Shown here piece by piece: positions 36,474 to 45,044 of a DNA stretch of 61,633 nt (its first letter is position 1; every line of letters begins with the position of its first letter). Origin of the DNA: Pseudolabrys sp. (GTDB lineage: Bacteria; Pseudomonadota; Alphaproteobacteria; Rhizobiales; Xanthobacteraceae). The notes beneath the pieces were generated by a model. The model saw nothing but the letters and a program-made list of their open reading frames with translations, made no database searches and was not told the DNA's origin. Where the stretch lies: NCBI GenBank assembly GCA_022843325.1, contig JALHNV010000011.1, positions 1 to 61,633 on the forward strand, read 5' to 3'. A program made the position numbers and the translations under genes.

Positions 36474-37559
36474 TTAAGTGGTCAAAAGCCGGCTGACCAC
36501 GCGGGCCGTATAATCGACCATCGGGATGATGCGGGCGTAATTGAGCCGGGTCGGGCCGATCACGCCGATCACCCCCACAATCCGGCCCTCGCCATCGCGA
36601 TAGGGCGCGACGATGGTGGACGAGCCGGACAGCGAGAACAGCTTGTTCTCCGAACCGATGAAAATGCGTACGCCGTCGGCGCGCTCGGCGCGGCCGAGCA
36701 GATCGATCACGCCGCGCTTGGTCTCCAGCGCATCGAACAGCGAGCGCACGCGCTCGAGGTCCTCGAGCGCATGCAGATCGTCCAGCAGGTTGGAATGGCC
36801 GCGCACGATCAGTTGACGCTCGTCGCTCTCGCCGCCCGACCAGCTCGCCAGCCCGGTTGAAATGACCTTCTGGGTGAGCTGGTCGAGTTCGGCCTGTCCC
36901 TTCACCAGCGCGTTTTCGATTTCGCTGCGCAGTTCGTTCAGCGTCTTGCCGCGCAGGTGGGCGTTGAGAAAATTGGCCGCCTCGGTCAGCGCCGACGGCG
37001 GCAGTCCGGCCGGCACGTTGAGCACACGATTTTCGACCTGGCCGTCCTCGGCGACCAGCACCGCCAGCGCGCGCTCCGGCTCCAGCCGCACGAACTCGAT
37101 ATGCTTGAGCCGCACATTGTGCTTGGCGGTCAGCACGACTCCCGCTGATCGGGTGAGGCCCGAGAGCATCTGCGAGGCTTCGGTCAGCACCGTCTCGACA
37201 GACTTGTTGGTCCCGGCGCCGGCCACTTGGGCTTCGATCGAGCGACGGTCGGTTTCCGTCAAGTCACCGACCTGCATCAAGGCATCGACAAAAAACCGCA
37301 GGCCGAGTTCGGTCGGCAGCCGGCCGGCCGAGGTATGCGGGGCGAAGATCAGGCCGAGCTGCTCGAGATCGGACATCACGTTGCGCACCGAGGCCGGCGA
37401 CAGCGCGATTGGCAGAATACGCGACAAATTGCGCGAGCCGACCGGCTCGCCGGTGGTCAGGTAGCTTTCGACGATCGAGCGGAAGATCTCCCGCGAACGC
37501 TCGTTCAGCGCCGCGAGGCTGACCTGGGTCGCTCCGATCGGAACATCGTGGGAAGCCAA
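36474..37559 (-). CDS. hrcA: Heat-inducible transcription repressor HrcA
   Basis: HrcA represses groESL and related operons by binding CIRCE. The 361-residue protein has the winged helix ([60 protein letters not shown]) followed by the GAF-like domain ([43 protein letters not shown]). No CIRCE copy is visible near hrcA, grpE or dnaK, so its targets lie elsewhere. Upstream, CTTGAAA at 37614-37608 (minus strand) may be a -35, but the -10 is weak. Its right neighbour is the copper module, not rph as in many relatives. Confidence 0.97.
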   Translation of the reverse strand: MASHDVPIGATQVSLAALNERSREIFRSIVESYLTTGEPVGSRNLSRILPIALSPASVRNVMSDLEQLGLIFAPHTSAGRLPTELGLRFFVDALMQVGDLTETDRRSIEAQVAGAGTNKSVETVLTEASQMLSGLTRSAGVVLTAKHNVRLKHIEFVRLEPERALAVLVAEDGQVENRVLNVPAGLPPSALTEAANFLNAHLRGKTLNELRSEIENALVKGQAELDQLTQKVISTGLASWSGGESDERQLIVRGHSNLLDDLHALEDLERVRSLFDALETKRGVIDLLGRAERADGVRIFIGSENKLFSLSGSSTIVAPYRDGEGRIVGVIGVIGPTRLNYARIIPMVDYTARVVSRLLTT

Positions 37560-37706
37560 GGGGTAACTCCTTCAACACGCCTTAGAATTGACCATTCGGG
37601 CGGCTATTTTCAAGTTGAGCTTGCCGATGACGACCTACCATGGCAGCTTTTCATTGGACTGCCCCACATAATCGGCAGCGCGGCCGTATCGAAAGCGTTA
37701 CCTTGG

Positions 37707-38123
37707 ATGTTTCGTTGGTTAACCAGTAAGCGACGCGGTCAGGCGGCAGGTTTGCTTGTCGCGCTGTACGCGTTGTGTCTGGTGACGCCGACGGCGGTGA
37801 TTGCCGCCTTTGATGCCGCTTCTGCGCACTGCATTACCGACAAAAATCACGGCCAAGCCGATCACCCCGCCAGCCACGAGATGGGCCAAGACCATCACGG
37901 TAACGACGGATCAAACCACCCCTCCGATTCGGGCGACGGCGAAAAAGGCCAGGCTGGCAAGTGCTGCGGCGTGTTCTGCGTCAGTGCGATCTCTCCCGCT
38001 GGAGAGGGGTGGGACTGGCGCCACCCACCGGCGGCACACGTTGCCTCGCTCTTTGTAGCAAGCCTGTCCGGGCAAGATTCCGACCGCATCGACCGCCCAC
38101 CGCGATTCCTCCTGTCGCTTTGA
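37707..38123 (+). CDS. Cys/His-rich exported protein opening the copper module (DUF2946-like)
   Basis: The 138-residue protein has a membrane/signal segment (about 12-34, AAGLLVALYALCLVTPTAVIAAF). A His-rich stretch follows (ADHPASHEMGQDHHGNDGSNH, about 50-70), then KCCGVFCVSA with three cysteines. The pattern resembles DUF2946-type proteins found at the head of copper resistance loci. Clustered His and Cys suggest metal binding in the periplasm, perhaps as a sensor or buffer; this is inference. It begins a co-directional six-gene run ending at 42161. The start at 37707 directly precedes the hydrophobic segment. Confidence 0.65.
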   Translation: MFRWLTSKRRGQAAGLLVALYALCLVTPTAVIAAFDAASAHCITDKNHGQADHPASHEMGQDHHGNDGSNHPSDSGDGEKGQAGKCCGVFCVSAISPAGEGWDWRHPPAAHVASLFVASLSGQDSDRIDRPPRFLLSL

Positions 38124-38191
38124 ACCGTCGTGCCGTTGCGGCGTGAGCCGCCGCGCGCGCGTGCCATCAACCGACGCCTGAGGAATTCGTC

Positions 38192-38473
38192 ATGTCCACG
38201 TCCGTATGGCCGTGGTCGACCGCTGTAATTCAGTGTTCGACCGTCCGGCGCTATTCGCTGCCTGCCGCTGTCGCGGCCGTCACGCTGCTGCTGCAGGGAT
38301 GCACGGCGGTACCCCCGCAGCCGTTTGCCGCCGCCCAGCCGTCCGATCCTGAGGTCCGCGTTCCCGCTGCGGCGTACCGCCCTGTCCTCAGCGGCTATTC
38401 GAGCCAGCGGCCGGTGGAGCCCCTGCCGTGGCTCGAGCAGAACCGGCGCGTCACTCCCAGCCAGAAGCGGTGA
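38192..38473 (+). CDS. Small lipoprotein of the copper module
   Basis: The 93-residue protein has a long hydrophobic signal (PAAVAAVTLLLQGC) with a lipobox ending LLQGC at about residue 37. A short Pro-rich mature region follows, with YSSQRPVEPLPWLEQNRRV. Such small lipoproteins are often placed just before TolC-like genes in copper loci. Its function is unknown; it may assist assembly or anchoring of the next gene product. It ends four bases before the TolC-like start, indicating tight coupling. Confidence 0.7.
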   Translation: MSTSVWPWSTAVIQCSTVRRYSLPAAVAAVTLLLQGCTAVPPQPFAAAQPSDPEVRVPAAAYRPVLSGYSSQRPVEPLPWLEQNRRVTPSQKR

Positions 38474-38477
38474 CGCC

Positions 38478-39938
38478 ATGATGCATCGATCAGTTTCGCA
38501 TTCCTCCCCACGCCGTCCAGCAGCCCGCCTTGCCGCGAGCATAACCGGCGCATTTCTGCTGGCCGGCTGCGCCAGCTTTTCACCCGACGGCGGCATGACG
38601 CCGGTCGCAACCTTCGCCGACGTCACACTCGGCAAAGAAGTCGCCGTGCTGCGCACCGACGCCGAAACGCGGGTGGCACGAGGCGAAGTCGAGCGTCTGC
38701 TCAAGCGTCCGATCACCGCCGACGCCGCGGTGCAGATCGCCTTGCTGAACAACCGCGGCCTGCAAGCCGCCTACAACGAACTTGGCCTTGCCGAAGCCGG
38801 CATGGTCGGCGCCAGCCTGCCGCCCAATCCGACAATTGCACTGTCGCGCATGGCCGGATCGGGCGAGGTGGAGATCGAACGCAAGATCGTCGCCAATATC
38901 CTGTCGCTGGTGACCTTGCCGGCCCGCGCCGAGATCGCGTCGCAGCGCTTCCGTCAGGCACAACTGCGGGCGATGGCCGAAACCATGCGGACCGCAAGCG
39001 AGGCGCGTCGCGCTTTCGTCCGTGCGACCGGCGCGCGTGCCAAGGCGACTGTTCTTGCGCAGGCTCAGACCGCGTCGGCTACCGCCCTGCAACTCACCAA
39101 ACGCATGGGCGAAAGCGGCGCCATTAACAAACTTGACCAGGCCCGCGAGCAGGTATTCCACGCTGACATCGCCGGGCAACTGGCGGTCGCGCGGCGTGCC
39201 GTCGATAGCGACCGCGAGCAACTGGTGCGCGCCCTCGGTCTGTGGGGTGGCGATCTAAACTTCAAGTTGGCGGCGCTGCCGCCCCTGCCAGTCCGCGCCC
39301 GCGCCCAGCCGGCCGTCGAAGTCGACGCCATCCGTCGCCGCATCGATCTGCAGATCGCGCGAATTGAGGTCGAGACGCTGGCGAAATCCTACGGGCTTAC
39401 GCAGGCGACGCGCTTCGTCAATCTGTTGGAGGTGGCCGGCATCTCCAAGACCACGCGCGGCGATGGCGACAGCGTCACCGAGCGCGGCGTCGAAGTTGAA
39501 TTTCAAATACCCTTGTTCGACTTCGGCGAAGTGCGCGCCCGCGAGGCCGAGCAACGTTACCAGATGGCGATCAACCGCCTGGTCGAGAAGGCCGTCAACG
39601 TCCGCTCCGAAGCGCGCAATGCGTATCGCTCCTATCGTGCGGCCTATGACATCGCGGCGCATTACCAACGCGAGGTCTTGCCGCTGCGCAAGATCATCTC
39701 GGACGAAATGCTGCTGCGCTACAACGCCATGCAGATCGATGTGTTCGCACTGCTGACGGAGTCGCGCCAGCGCCTCGCCGCCAACGCCGCCGCTATCGAT
39801 GCCCGACGCGACTTCTGGCTTGCCGACGCCGATCTCATGCTCGCCGTCAGCGGCGCCGGCGGCAGCGCCGGTGGCAGTCCCGGTGGCGCACCGTCCTCAT
39901 CCACTATCGCCATTGCCGGCGAAGCCGCCGGCCACTGA
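38478..39938 (+). CDS. TolC-like outer-membrane efflux lipoprotein
   Basis: The 486-residue protein has a lipoprotein signal (FLLAGC, Cys near residue 31) and the OEP helical-repeat architecture. Two long coiled-coil segments (LNNRGLQAAYNELGLAEAGM, RFRQAQLRAMAETMRTASEARRAF; then RAREAEQRYQMAINRLVEKAVNVRSEARNAYRSY) pair with beta strands (NPTIALSRM, VEVEFQIPLFDFG). Trimeric TolC-like channels normally partner an inner-membrane pump and a membrane fusion protein, but none is encoded here. It is immediately followed by the multicopper oxidase. The C-terminus carries a Gly/Ser/Pro tail. Confidence 0.9.
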   Translation: MMHRSVSHSSPRRPAARLAASITGAFLLAGCASFSPDGGMTPVATFADVTLGKEVAVLRTDAETRVARGEVERLLKRPITADAAVQIALLNNRGLQAAYNELGLAEAGMVGASLPPNPTIALSRMAGSGEVEIERKIVANILSLVTLPARAEIASQRFRQAQLRAMAETMRTASEARRAFVRATGARAKATVLAQAQTASATALQLTKRMGESGAINKLDQAREQVFHADIAGQLAVARRAVDSDREQLVRALGLWGGDLNFKLAALPPLPVRARAQPAVEVDAIRRRIDLQIARIEVETLAKSYGLTQATRFVNLLEVAGISKTTRGDGDSVTERGVEVEFQIPLFDFGEVRAREAEQRYQMAINRLVEKAVNVRSEARNAYRSYRAAYDIAAHYQREVLPLRKIISDEMLLRYNAMQIDVFALLTESRQRLAANAAAIDARRDFWLADADLMLAVSGAGGSAGGSPGGAPSSSTIAIAGEAAGH

Positions 39939-39950
39939 AGGAGAGCGATC

Positions 39951-41336
39951 ATGTTTTCGCGCAGAGGATTTCTCGGATCGGCCGCCGCGCTTGCCGGCGC
40001 CACCGCAGTGAGCGGGCGCACCGCCGCCGCTGCTATTCCCGAGGCGGCAACCATGGATTCGGCAGTGATGCAGCCGCCGCTTTATCCATCGAACGGCCCC
40101 GACTATCAGCCGGTGGTGACGCTCAACGGCTGGACGCTGCCGTGGCGCATGAACGGCGACTGGAAGGAATTTCACCTCGTTGCCGAACCGGTGGTGCGCG
40201 AGATCGCGCCGGGCATGAAGGCGCATTTGTGGGGCTATAACGGCCAGTCGCCGGGCCCGACCATCGAATGTGTCGAAGGCGACAAGGTGCGGATCTTTGT
40301 CACCAACAAGCTGCCCGAAAACACCACCGTTCACTGGCACGGCATGCTGCTGCCGAATGGCATGGACGGGGTCGGCGGCGTGACGCAGCCGCACATTCCG
40401 CCCGGAAAGACCTTCGTTTACGAGTTCGTCATGCAGAAGAGCGGGACCTTCATGTACCACCCGCACTCGGATGAAATGGTGCAGATGGCGATGGGCATGA
40501 TGGGCTTCTTCGTCGTGCACCCGCGCGACCCGGCCTTCATGCGCGTCGACCGCGATTTCGTTTTCCTGCTGAACGCCTTCGACATCGATCCCGGCGCCTA
40601 TGTGCCGAAGATCATGACGATGCTGGATTTCAATCTGTGGACCTGGAACAGCCGCGCCTTCCCCGGCATCGACCATCTGGTCGTGCGCCAGGGCGACCGG
40701 GTGCGAATCCGCTTCGGCAATCTCACCATGACCAACCATCCGATCCACATGCACGGTTACCACTTCGCCGTGACCTGCACGGATGGGGGCTGGGTGCCCG
40801 AGAGCGCGCGCTGGCCGGAGACCTCCATCGATGTCGGCGTCGGTGCGATGCGAGCCTTCGAATTCGTCGCCGACGTACCCGGCGACTGGGCGATCCACTG
40901 TCACAAGTCGCACCACACCATGAATGCCATGGGCCACGGCGTAAAAACCTTCATCGGCGTGCCGCAGCGCGACACGGTCAAGACCATCCAGCGGCTCGCC
41001 TCACCCGATTACATGGCGATGGGTTCGGCCGGCATGGGGGAAATGGGCGAAATGGAAATGCCGATGCCCGATAACACGCTGCCGATGATGACCGGGTTCG
41101 GACAGTTCGGGCCGATCGAGATGGGCGGCATGTTCTCGGTGGTGAAAGTGCGCGAGGGGCTGGATCGCAACGATTACAAGGACCCTGGCTGGTACCAGCA
41201 CCCGCCCGGCACCGTTGCCTACGAATACAAGGAGCCCGTACCTGACGCACCGAGCCGCAAGAGCGACGCGGCGCCGAAGCCGGGCGAAGTCGAAGTTCAG
41301 GTCGTCAAGCCACGCGCCAAGTCTCACAAACACTGA
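39951..41336 (+). CDS. Tat-exported multicopper oxidase (copper oxidase)
   Basis: The 461-residue protein has a Tat signal (SRRGFLGS, residues 3-10). All four copper-binding motifs are present: HWHG (128-131), HPH (170-172), HPIHMHG (263-269) and HCH..H..M (His316, Cys317, His318, His322, Met327), so type 1 and trinuclear sites are complete. The blue-copper site comes early, leaving a long Met-rich C-terminal tail (repeated MG/ME units, about 352-381) and a Lys/Pro end. It likely oxidises Cu(I) in the periplasm. It follows the TolC-like gene by 12 bases. Confidence 0.93.
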   Translation: MFSRRGFLGSAAALAGATAVSGRTAAAAIPEAATMDSAVMQPPLYPSNGPDYQPVVTLNGWTLPWRMNGDWKEFHLVAEPVVREIAPGMKAHLWGYNGQSPGPTIECVEGDKVRIFVTNKLPENTTVHWHGMLLPNGMDGVGGVTQPHIPPGKTFVYEFVMQKSGTFMYHPHSDEMVQMAMGMMGFFVVHPRDPAFMRVDRDFVFLLNAFDIDPGAYVPKIMTMLDFNLWTWNSRAFPGIDHLVVRQGDRVRIRFGNLTMTNHPIHMHGYHFAVTCTDGGWVPESARWPETSIDVGVGAMRAFEFVADVPGDWAIHCHKSHHTMNAMGHGVKTFIGVPQRDTVKTIQRLASPDYMAMGSAGMGEMGEMEMPMPDNTLPMMTGFGQFGPIEMGGMFSVVKVREGLDRNDYKDPGWYQHPPGTVAYEYKEPVPDAPSRKSDAAPKPGEVEVQVVKPRAKSHKH

Positions 41337-41349
41337 ACAGGAGAGAATA

Positions 41350-41841
41350 ATGCAATCTGTGTTTCACTTCACACTCGCGGCTCTCGCCGGCGCTTTGATA
41401 TCCGGGTCGGCCCTGGCCGCGCCCGGCGGCGCGGCGGGCCACAGTCACAGCCACGAAAGCTTCTCGGCCGGCGAGCCCGGTGATCCCAAGCGCCCGGCGC
41501 GAACGATCCAAATCACCATGCGCGAAAGCGACGGCAAGATGCTGTATGCGCCCGAACGTCTGGATATAAAACGCGGCGATCAGGTTCGCTTCATCATCGT
41601 CAATAACGGCGCACTCGATCATGAGTTCATTCTCGCGACGACCGAAGAAAACCTGAAACACGCCGAGGAAATGAAAAAGAATCCGGAAATGGAGCACGAC
41701 GACCCCAACGCCAAGCGCGTGGCGCCGAAAAAGAGGCGCGAGATCCTCTGGCGTTTCACCAAAGCCGGGCAGTTCGAATATGGCTGCCTGATCCCGGGTC
41801 ACAGAGAAGCCGGAATGACCGGCTTCATCACCGTCAAGTAA
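41350..41841 (+). CDS. Periplasmic cupredoxin (blue copper protein)
   Basis: The 163-residue protein has a signal peptide (to about AALAAP, residue 25) and a His-rich mature N-terminus (GHSHSHESF). The cupredoxin fold follows: GDQVRFIIVNNGALDHEFIL supplies one His, and EYGCLIPGHREAGM supplies Cys, His and Met. An insert of about 25 charged residues (KHAEEMKKNPEMEHDDPNAK) is typical of copper-locus plastocyanin-like proteins. It may carry copper or electrons to the oxidase. It lies 13 bases downstream of the oxidase in the same run. Confidence 0.9.
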   Translation: MQSVFHFTLAALAGALISGSALAAPGGAAGHSHSHESFSAGEPGDPKRPARTIQITMRESDGKMLYAPERLDIKRGDQVRFIIVNNGALDHEFILATTEENLKHAEEMKKNPEMEHDDPNAKRVAPKKRREILWRFTKAGQFEYGCLIPGHREAGMTGFITVK

Positions 41842-41858
41842 AGAACAGGAACACGATC

Positions 41859-42161
41859 ATGAACAGCAAAGTACTGTCTGCTGCCGTTCTATTGACGTTG
41901 GCTATCGGATTGGCAGCACCGGCTTATGCGCAATCATCGCTGGTCGATGGTGAGGTCCGGAAGGTCGATACTGCAGCCGAGAAGATCACCCTGCGGCACG
42001 GGCCGATGAAGAAGTTCGACATGGACGACGGCATGACCATGGTGTTCCGCGTCAAGGACAAGGCCATGCTCAAGCAGGTGAAAGCCGGCGACAAAGTCAG
42101 ATTCGACGCCGACAAGATCAACGGCCAGTTCACCGTGACCCGGATCGAAAAGGCCAAATAG
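41859..42161 (+). CDS. CusF-like periplasmic copper-binding protein
   Basis: The 100-residue protein has a signal peptide (about 1-24, ending AYAQ) and a CusF-like OB barrel: GEVRKVDTAAEKITLRHG, then KKFDMDDGMTMVFRV. The ligand His (RHG) and the Met-x-Met pair (MTM) of CusF are present. The tryptophan that caps Cu(I) in E. coli CusF is replaced (FDMDDG region), as in many alphaproteobacterial forms. It would chaperone periplasmic Cu(I), though no CusCBA pump is nearby. It closes the copper module; rph starts 84 bases later. Confidence 0.88.
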   Translation: MNSKVLSAAVLLTLAIGLAAPAYAQSSLVDGEVRKVDTAAEKITLRHGPMKKFDMDDGMTMVFRVKDKAMLKQVKAGDKVRFDADKINGQFTVTRIEKAK

Positions 42162-42245
42162 CCTTGGGCCTTGCCGCGGCGGACCCCGCTTCGTAAAAGC
42201 TCTGCGCAGGAGCGGACGGAGCGTCCGCGACCAAAAGGAGCGACG

Positions 42246-42971
42246 ATGCGGCCAAGCAAACGACAGGTCGACGAGCTGCGCGCCGTGTCGCTCGAACGCG
42301 GCGTGGTCAAGTACGCCGAAGGTTCGTGCTTTGTGAAGTTCGGCGACACCCATGTGCTGGTCACCGCCAGCCTGGAAGAACGCCTGCCACCGTGGCTCAA
42401 GGGCCAGGGCCGCGGCTGGGTCACCGCCGAATATGGCATGCTGCCGCGTGCCACCCACGACCGTAACCGCCGCGAAGCCAGCACCGGCAAGCAGGGCGGC
42501 CGCACCGTCGAGATCCAGCGGCTGATCGGCCGCTCGTTGCGCTCGGTCATCGACCTGCAGGCGCTGGGCGAACGGCAGATCACCGTCGACTGCGATGTGA
42601 TCCAGGCCGACGGCGGCACCCGCACCGCGTCGATCACCGGCGCCTGGGTGGCGCTGGCCGATTGCCTTGCCTGGATGAAGACCCGCGACATGTTCAAGGC
42701 GCAGGGCAATGCCGAGGTGCTGCGCGACCATATCGCCGCGGTGTCCTGCGGCGTCTACAACAACACCGCGGTGCTCGACCTCGACTATGCCGAGGATTCG
42801 GAAGCCGAGACCGACGCCAATTTCGTCATGACCGGCGCCGGCAACATCGTCGAGATCCAGGCCACCGCCGAAAAGACCGCTTTCAGCGAAGACCAGTTGC
42901 TGGTGCTGCTCGGCCTTGCGCGCAAGGGCATCGAGAAGCTGGTCGGCTTGCAGAAAATGGCGGTGATGTGA
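42246..42971 (+). CDS. rph: Ribonuclease PH
   Basis: RNase PH is a phosphorolytic 3'-5' exonuclease that trims tRNA 3' ends. The 241-residue protein begins [12 protein letters not shown]. It has [48 protein letters not shown] (phosphate-binding region), and the catalytic [29 protein letters not shown] just upstream fixes the ATG at 42246. In relatives rph is usually divergent from hrcA and adjacent to it; here 4.5 kb of copper genes lie between. Confidence 0.97.
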   Translation: MRPSKRQVDELRAVSLERGVVKYAEGSCFVKFGDTHVLVTASLEERLPPWLKGQGRGWVTAEYGMLPRATHDRNRREASTGKQGGRTVEIQRLIGRSLRSVIDLQALGERQITVDCDVIQADGGTRTASITGAWVALADCLAWMKTRDMFKAQGNAEVLRDHIAAVSCGVYNNTAVLDLDYAEDSEAETDANFVMTGAGNIVEIQATAEKTAFSEDQLLVLLGLARKGIEKLVGLQKMAVM

Positions 42972-42978
42972 GGTCTTG

Positions 42979-43103
42979 ATCCCTCCCCTGAAAGGGGAGG
43001 GTGGCGAGCGAAGCTCGCCGGGTGGGGTTTACGTCGCGACCATCCCCCACCCGACCGCTCGCAATTGCTCGCGGCCACCCTCCCCCGTAAACCGGGGGAG
43101 GGA
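42979..43103. repeat. Intergenic inverted repeat, family D (copy 2)
   Basis: ATCCCTCCCCTGAAAGGGGA then GGGTGGCGAGCGAAGCTCGC and CGGGTGGGG form the left half. The right half CCCCCACCCGACCGCTCGCA then ATTGCTCGCGGCCACCCTCC ends with ACCGGGGGAGGGAT. It separates rph from rdgB, and the rdgB ribosome binding site (AAGGAAG) starts at its right edge. Confidence 0.8.
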
Positions 43104-43116
43104 TAAGGAAGAAAAA

Positions 43117-43752
43117 ATGCACCGTCGCCTCACCGGCCCCGTCGTCATCGCCACGCACAACCCGGGCAAGCTCGCCGAGATGCGCGAGCTGCTCTCGCCT
43201 TACGGCATCGCGGCGCAATCCGCCGGCGAACTGAACCTGCCCGAGCCGGAAGAAACCGGCACCACCTTTGCCGCCAATGCCCGCATCAAGGCGGAAGCTG
43301 CGATGAAGGCGACGGGCCTTGTCGCCTTTGCCGACGACTCCGGTCTGGTGGTCGAGGCGCTCGATGGGGAGCCCGGCATTCACTCGGCGCGCTGGGCCGG
43401 CCCGGACAAGGATTTCCGCGGCGCCATGAACCGCATTCAGACGCTGCTGATGGAACGCGGCGCCAAGACGCCGGAGCAGCGCCGCGCCCACTTCATCGCC
43501 GCGCTGTGCCTCGCCTGGCCCGACGGGCATGTCGAGGAGTTCGAGGGCCGGGTCGACGGTATTGTCGACTGGCCGCCGCGCGGCACCGCCGGCTTCGGCT
43601 ACGATCCCTTGTTCCTGCCTGACGGATCGCTGCGCACCTTCGGCCAGATGAGCGCCGACGAGAAGCACAGCCTGCCGCCGAAAGGTAAGGGGCTATCGCA
43701 CCGCGCGAGGGCCTTTTTGAAACTCGCCGACGCTTGCCTTGGCGACGCCTGA
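43117..43752 (+). CDS. rdgB: RdgB/HAM1 non-canonical purine NTP pyrophosphatase
   Basis: The 211-residue enzyme hydrolyses dITP, ITP and XTP to monophosphates and prevents their incorporation into nucleic acids. The start motif [17 protein letters not shown] (residues 9-25), [37 protein letters not shown] and [12 protein letters not shown] are all intact. AAGGAAG lies before the ATG at 43117. rph-rdgB-hemW is the usual alphaproteobacterial order. Confidence 0.97.
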   Translation: MHRRLTGPVVIATHNPGKLAEMRELLSPYGIAAQSAGELNLPEPEETGTTFAANARIKAEAAMKATGLVAFADDSGLVVEALDGEPGIHSARWAGPDKDFRGAMNRIQTLLMERGAKTPEQRRAHFIAALCLAWPDGHVEEFEGRVDGIVDWPPRGTAGFGYDPLFLPDGSLRTFGQMSADEKHSLPPKGKGLSHRARAFLKLADACLGDA

Positions 43753-43866
43753 CGCGCACAAGGCGACTCCCGTCGACCTCTTGCGCATGCGCGAGATCGT
43801 TACAATTTTAATGACTTGTCCGCAGCATTTGCGCAGCCGCGCTGGCTGCCCAGCCCGGCGCGGCCT

Positions 43867-45036
43867 ATGATGCTTAACATGACATTAACCACCGCCGCGC
43901 CCTTTGCCGTCTACGTCCACTGGCCGTTCTGCCTGTCGAAGTGCCCGTATTGCGACTTCAACAGCCACGTCCGCCACGGCGGTTACGACGAAGCCGGTTA
44001 TGTGCGCGCGATCGAGGCCGAACTCGCCGCCAGTGCGGCGCGCACGCCGGGCCGCACGGTCTCCAGCATCTTCTTTGGCGGCGGCACGCCGTCGCTGATG
44101 CAGCCGCAGTCGGTGCAGGCGATTCTCGATACCATCGGCAAGCACTGGAGTGTCGCCACCGACGTGGAAGTCTCGCTGGAAGCCAACCCGACCAGCGTCG
44201 AGGCGACGCGCTTCCGCGGCTACCGCACCGCCGGCGTCAACCGCGTCTCGCTCGGCGTGCAGGCGCTTGACGATATTGCGCTGAAAGAACTCGGCCGCCT
44301 GCACAGCGCGCAGGAAGCGCTCGACGCGGTGAAAGTGGCGCGCTCGATCTTCGACCGCTACTCGTTCGATCTGATCTATGCGCGGCCGCGCCAGTCGCTC
44401 GATGCCTGGAGCCTCGAGCTGAAGCGCGCCATCGCCGAGGCGGCCGAGCATCTGTCGCTCTATCAACTCACCATCGAGCCGGGCACGCCGTTCTTCGGCC
44501 TGCACAAGGCCGGCAAGATCGCCGTTCCCGATGACGATCACGGCCGCAATCTCTACGACCTGACGCAAACGATCTGCGATGACGCCGGTCTGCCGGCCTA
44601 TGAGATTTCCAATCATGCCCGGCCCGGCGCGGAGTGCCGGCACAATCTCGTCTACTGGCGCGGCCACGATTACGCCGGCGTCGGTCCGGGCGCGCATGGC
44701 CGCATTACCATCGATGGCCGCCGCTATGCGACCGAAACCGAGAAGCGCCCGGAAAGCTGGCTGGCGCTGGTGGCGCAGCAGGGCCACGGCCTCACCATCG
44801 ACGAGAAGCTGACGCCGGCGGAGACCGCGGACGAATATCTGCTGATGGGTTTGCGTCTGGCCGAGGGCATTGAGCCGGAGCGTTTCACCGCGATCGCCGG
44901 GCGCACGCTCGACCCGGAGCGGATTTCATTTCTGCGCGACGGCGGCGCCGTCGAAACGACGGCCGATGGCCGGCTGCGCGTGACGCAAAGCGGCTTCCCG
45001 CTGCTCGATGCGGTGGTCGCTGATCTGGCCGCTTAA
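43867..45036 (+). CDS. hemW: HemW, radical-SAM haem chaperone
   Basis: The 389-residue protein has the radical-SAM cluster C-x3-C-x2-C (HWPFCLSKCPYC, about residues 17-28) and the GGGTPS motif. It also has the CRHNLVYWRG segment that marks HemW rather than the oxidase HemN, and the C-terminal HemW domain (LMGLRLAEGIEPERF). HemW is a haem-binding chaperone, often misnamed coproporphyrinogen III oxidase. Three ATGs lie close together (43867, 43870, 43879); I took the first. None has a strong ribosome binding site. Confidence 0.95.
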   Translation: MMLNMTLTTAAPFAVYVHWPFCLSKCPYCDFNSHVRHGGYDEAGYVRAIEAELAASAARTPGRTVSSIFFGGGTPSLMQPQSVQAILDTIGKHWSVATDVEVSLEANPTSVEATRFRGYRTAGVNRVSLGVQALDDIALKELGRLHSAQEALDAVKVARSIFDRYSFDLIYARPRQSLDAWSLELKRAIAEAAEHLSLYQLTIEPGTPFFGLHKAGKIAVPDDDHGRNLYDLTQTICDDAGLPAYEISNHARPGAECRHNLVYWRGHDYAGVGPGAHGRITIDGRRYATETEKRPESWLALVAQQGHGLTIDEKLTPAETADEYLLMGLRLAEGIEPERFTAIAGRTLDPERISFLRDGGAVETTADGRLRVTQSGFPLLDAVVADLAA

Positions 45037-45044
45037 TTCCCGAC

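Noticed and set aside
37560-37706. CIRCE or CueR-type operator upstream of hrcA or the copper module
   Set aside because: I looked for the inverted repeats of both and found none. The only signal is a CTTGAAA on the minus strand with a poor -10.
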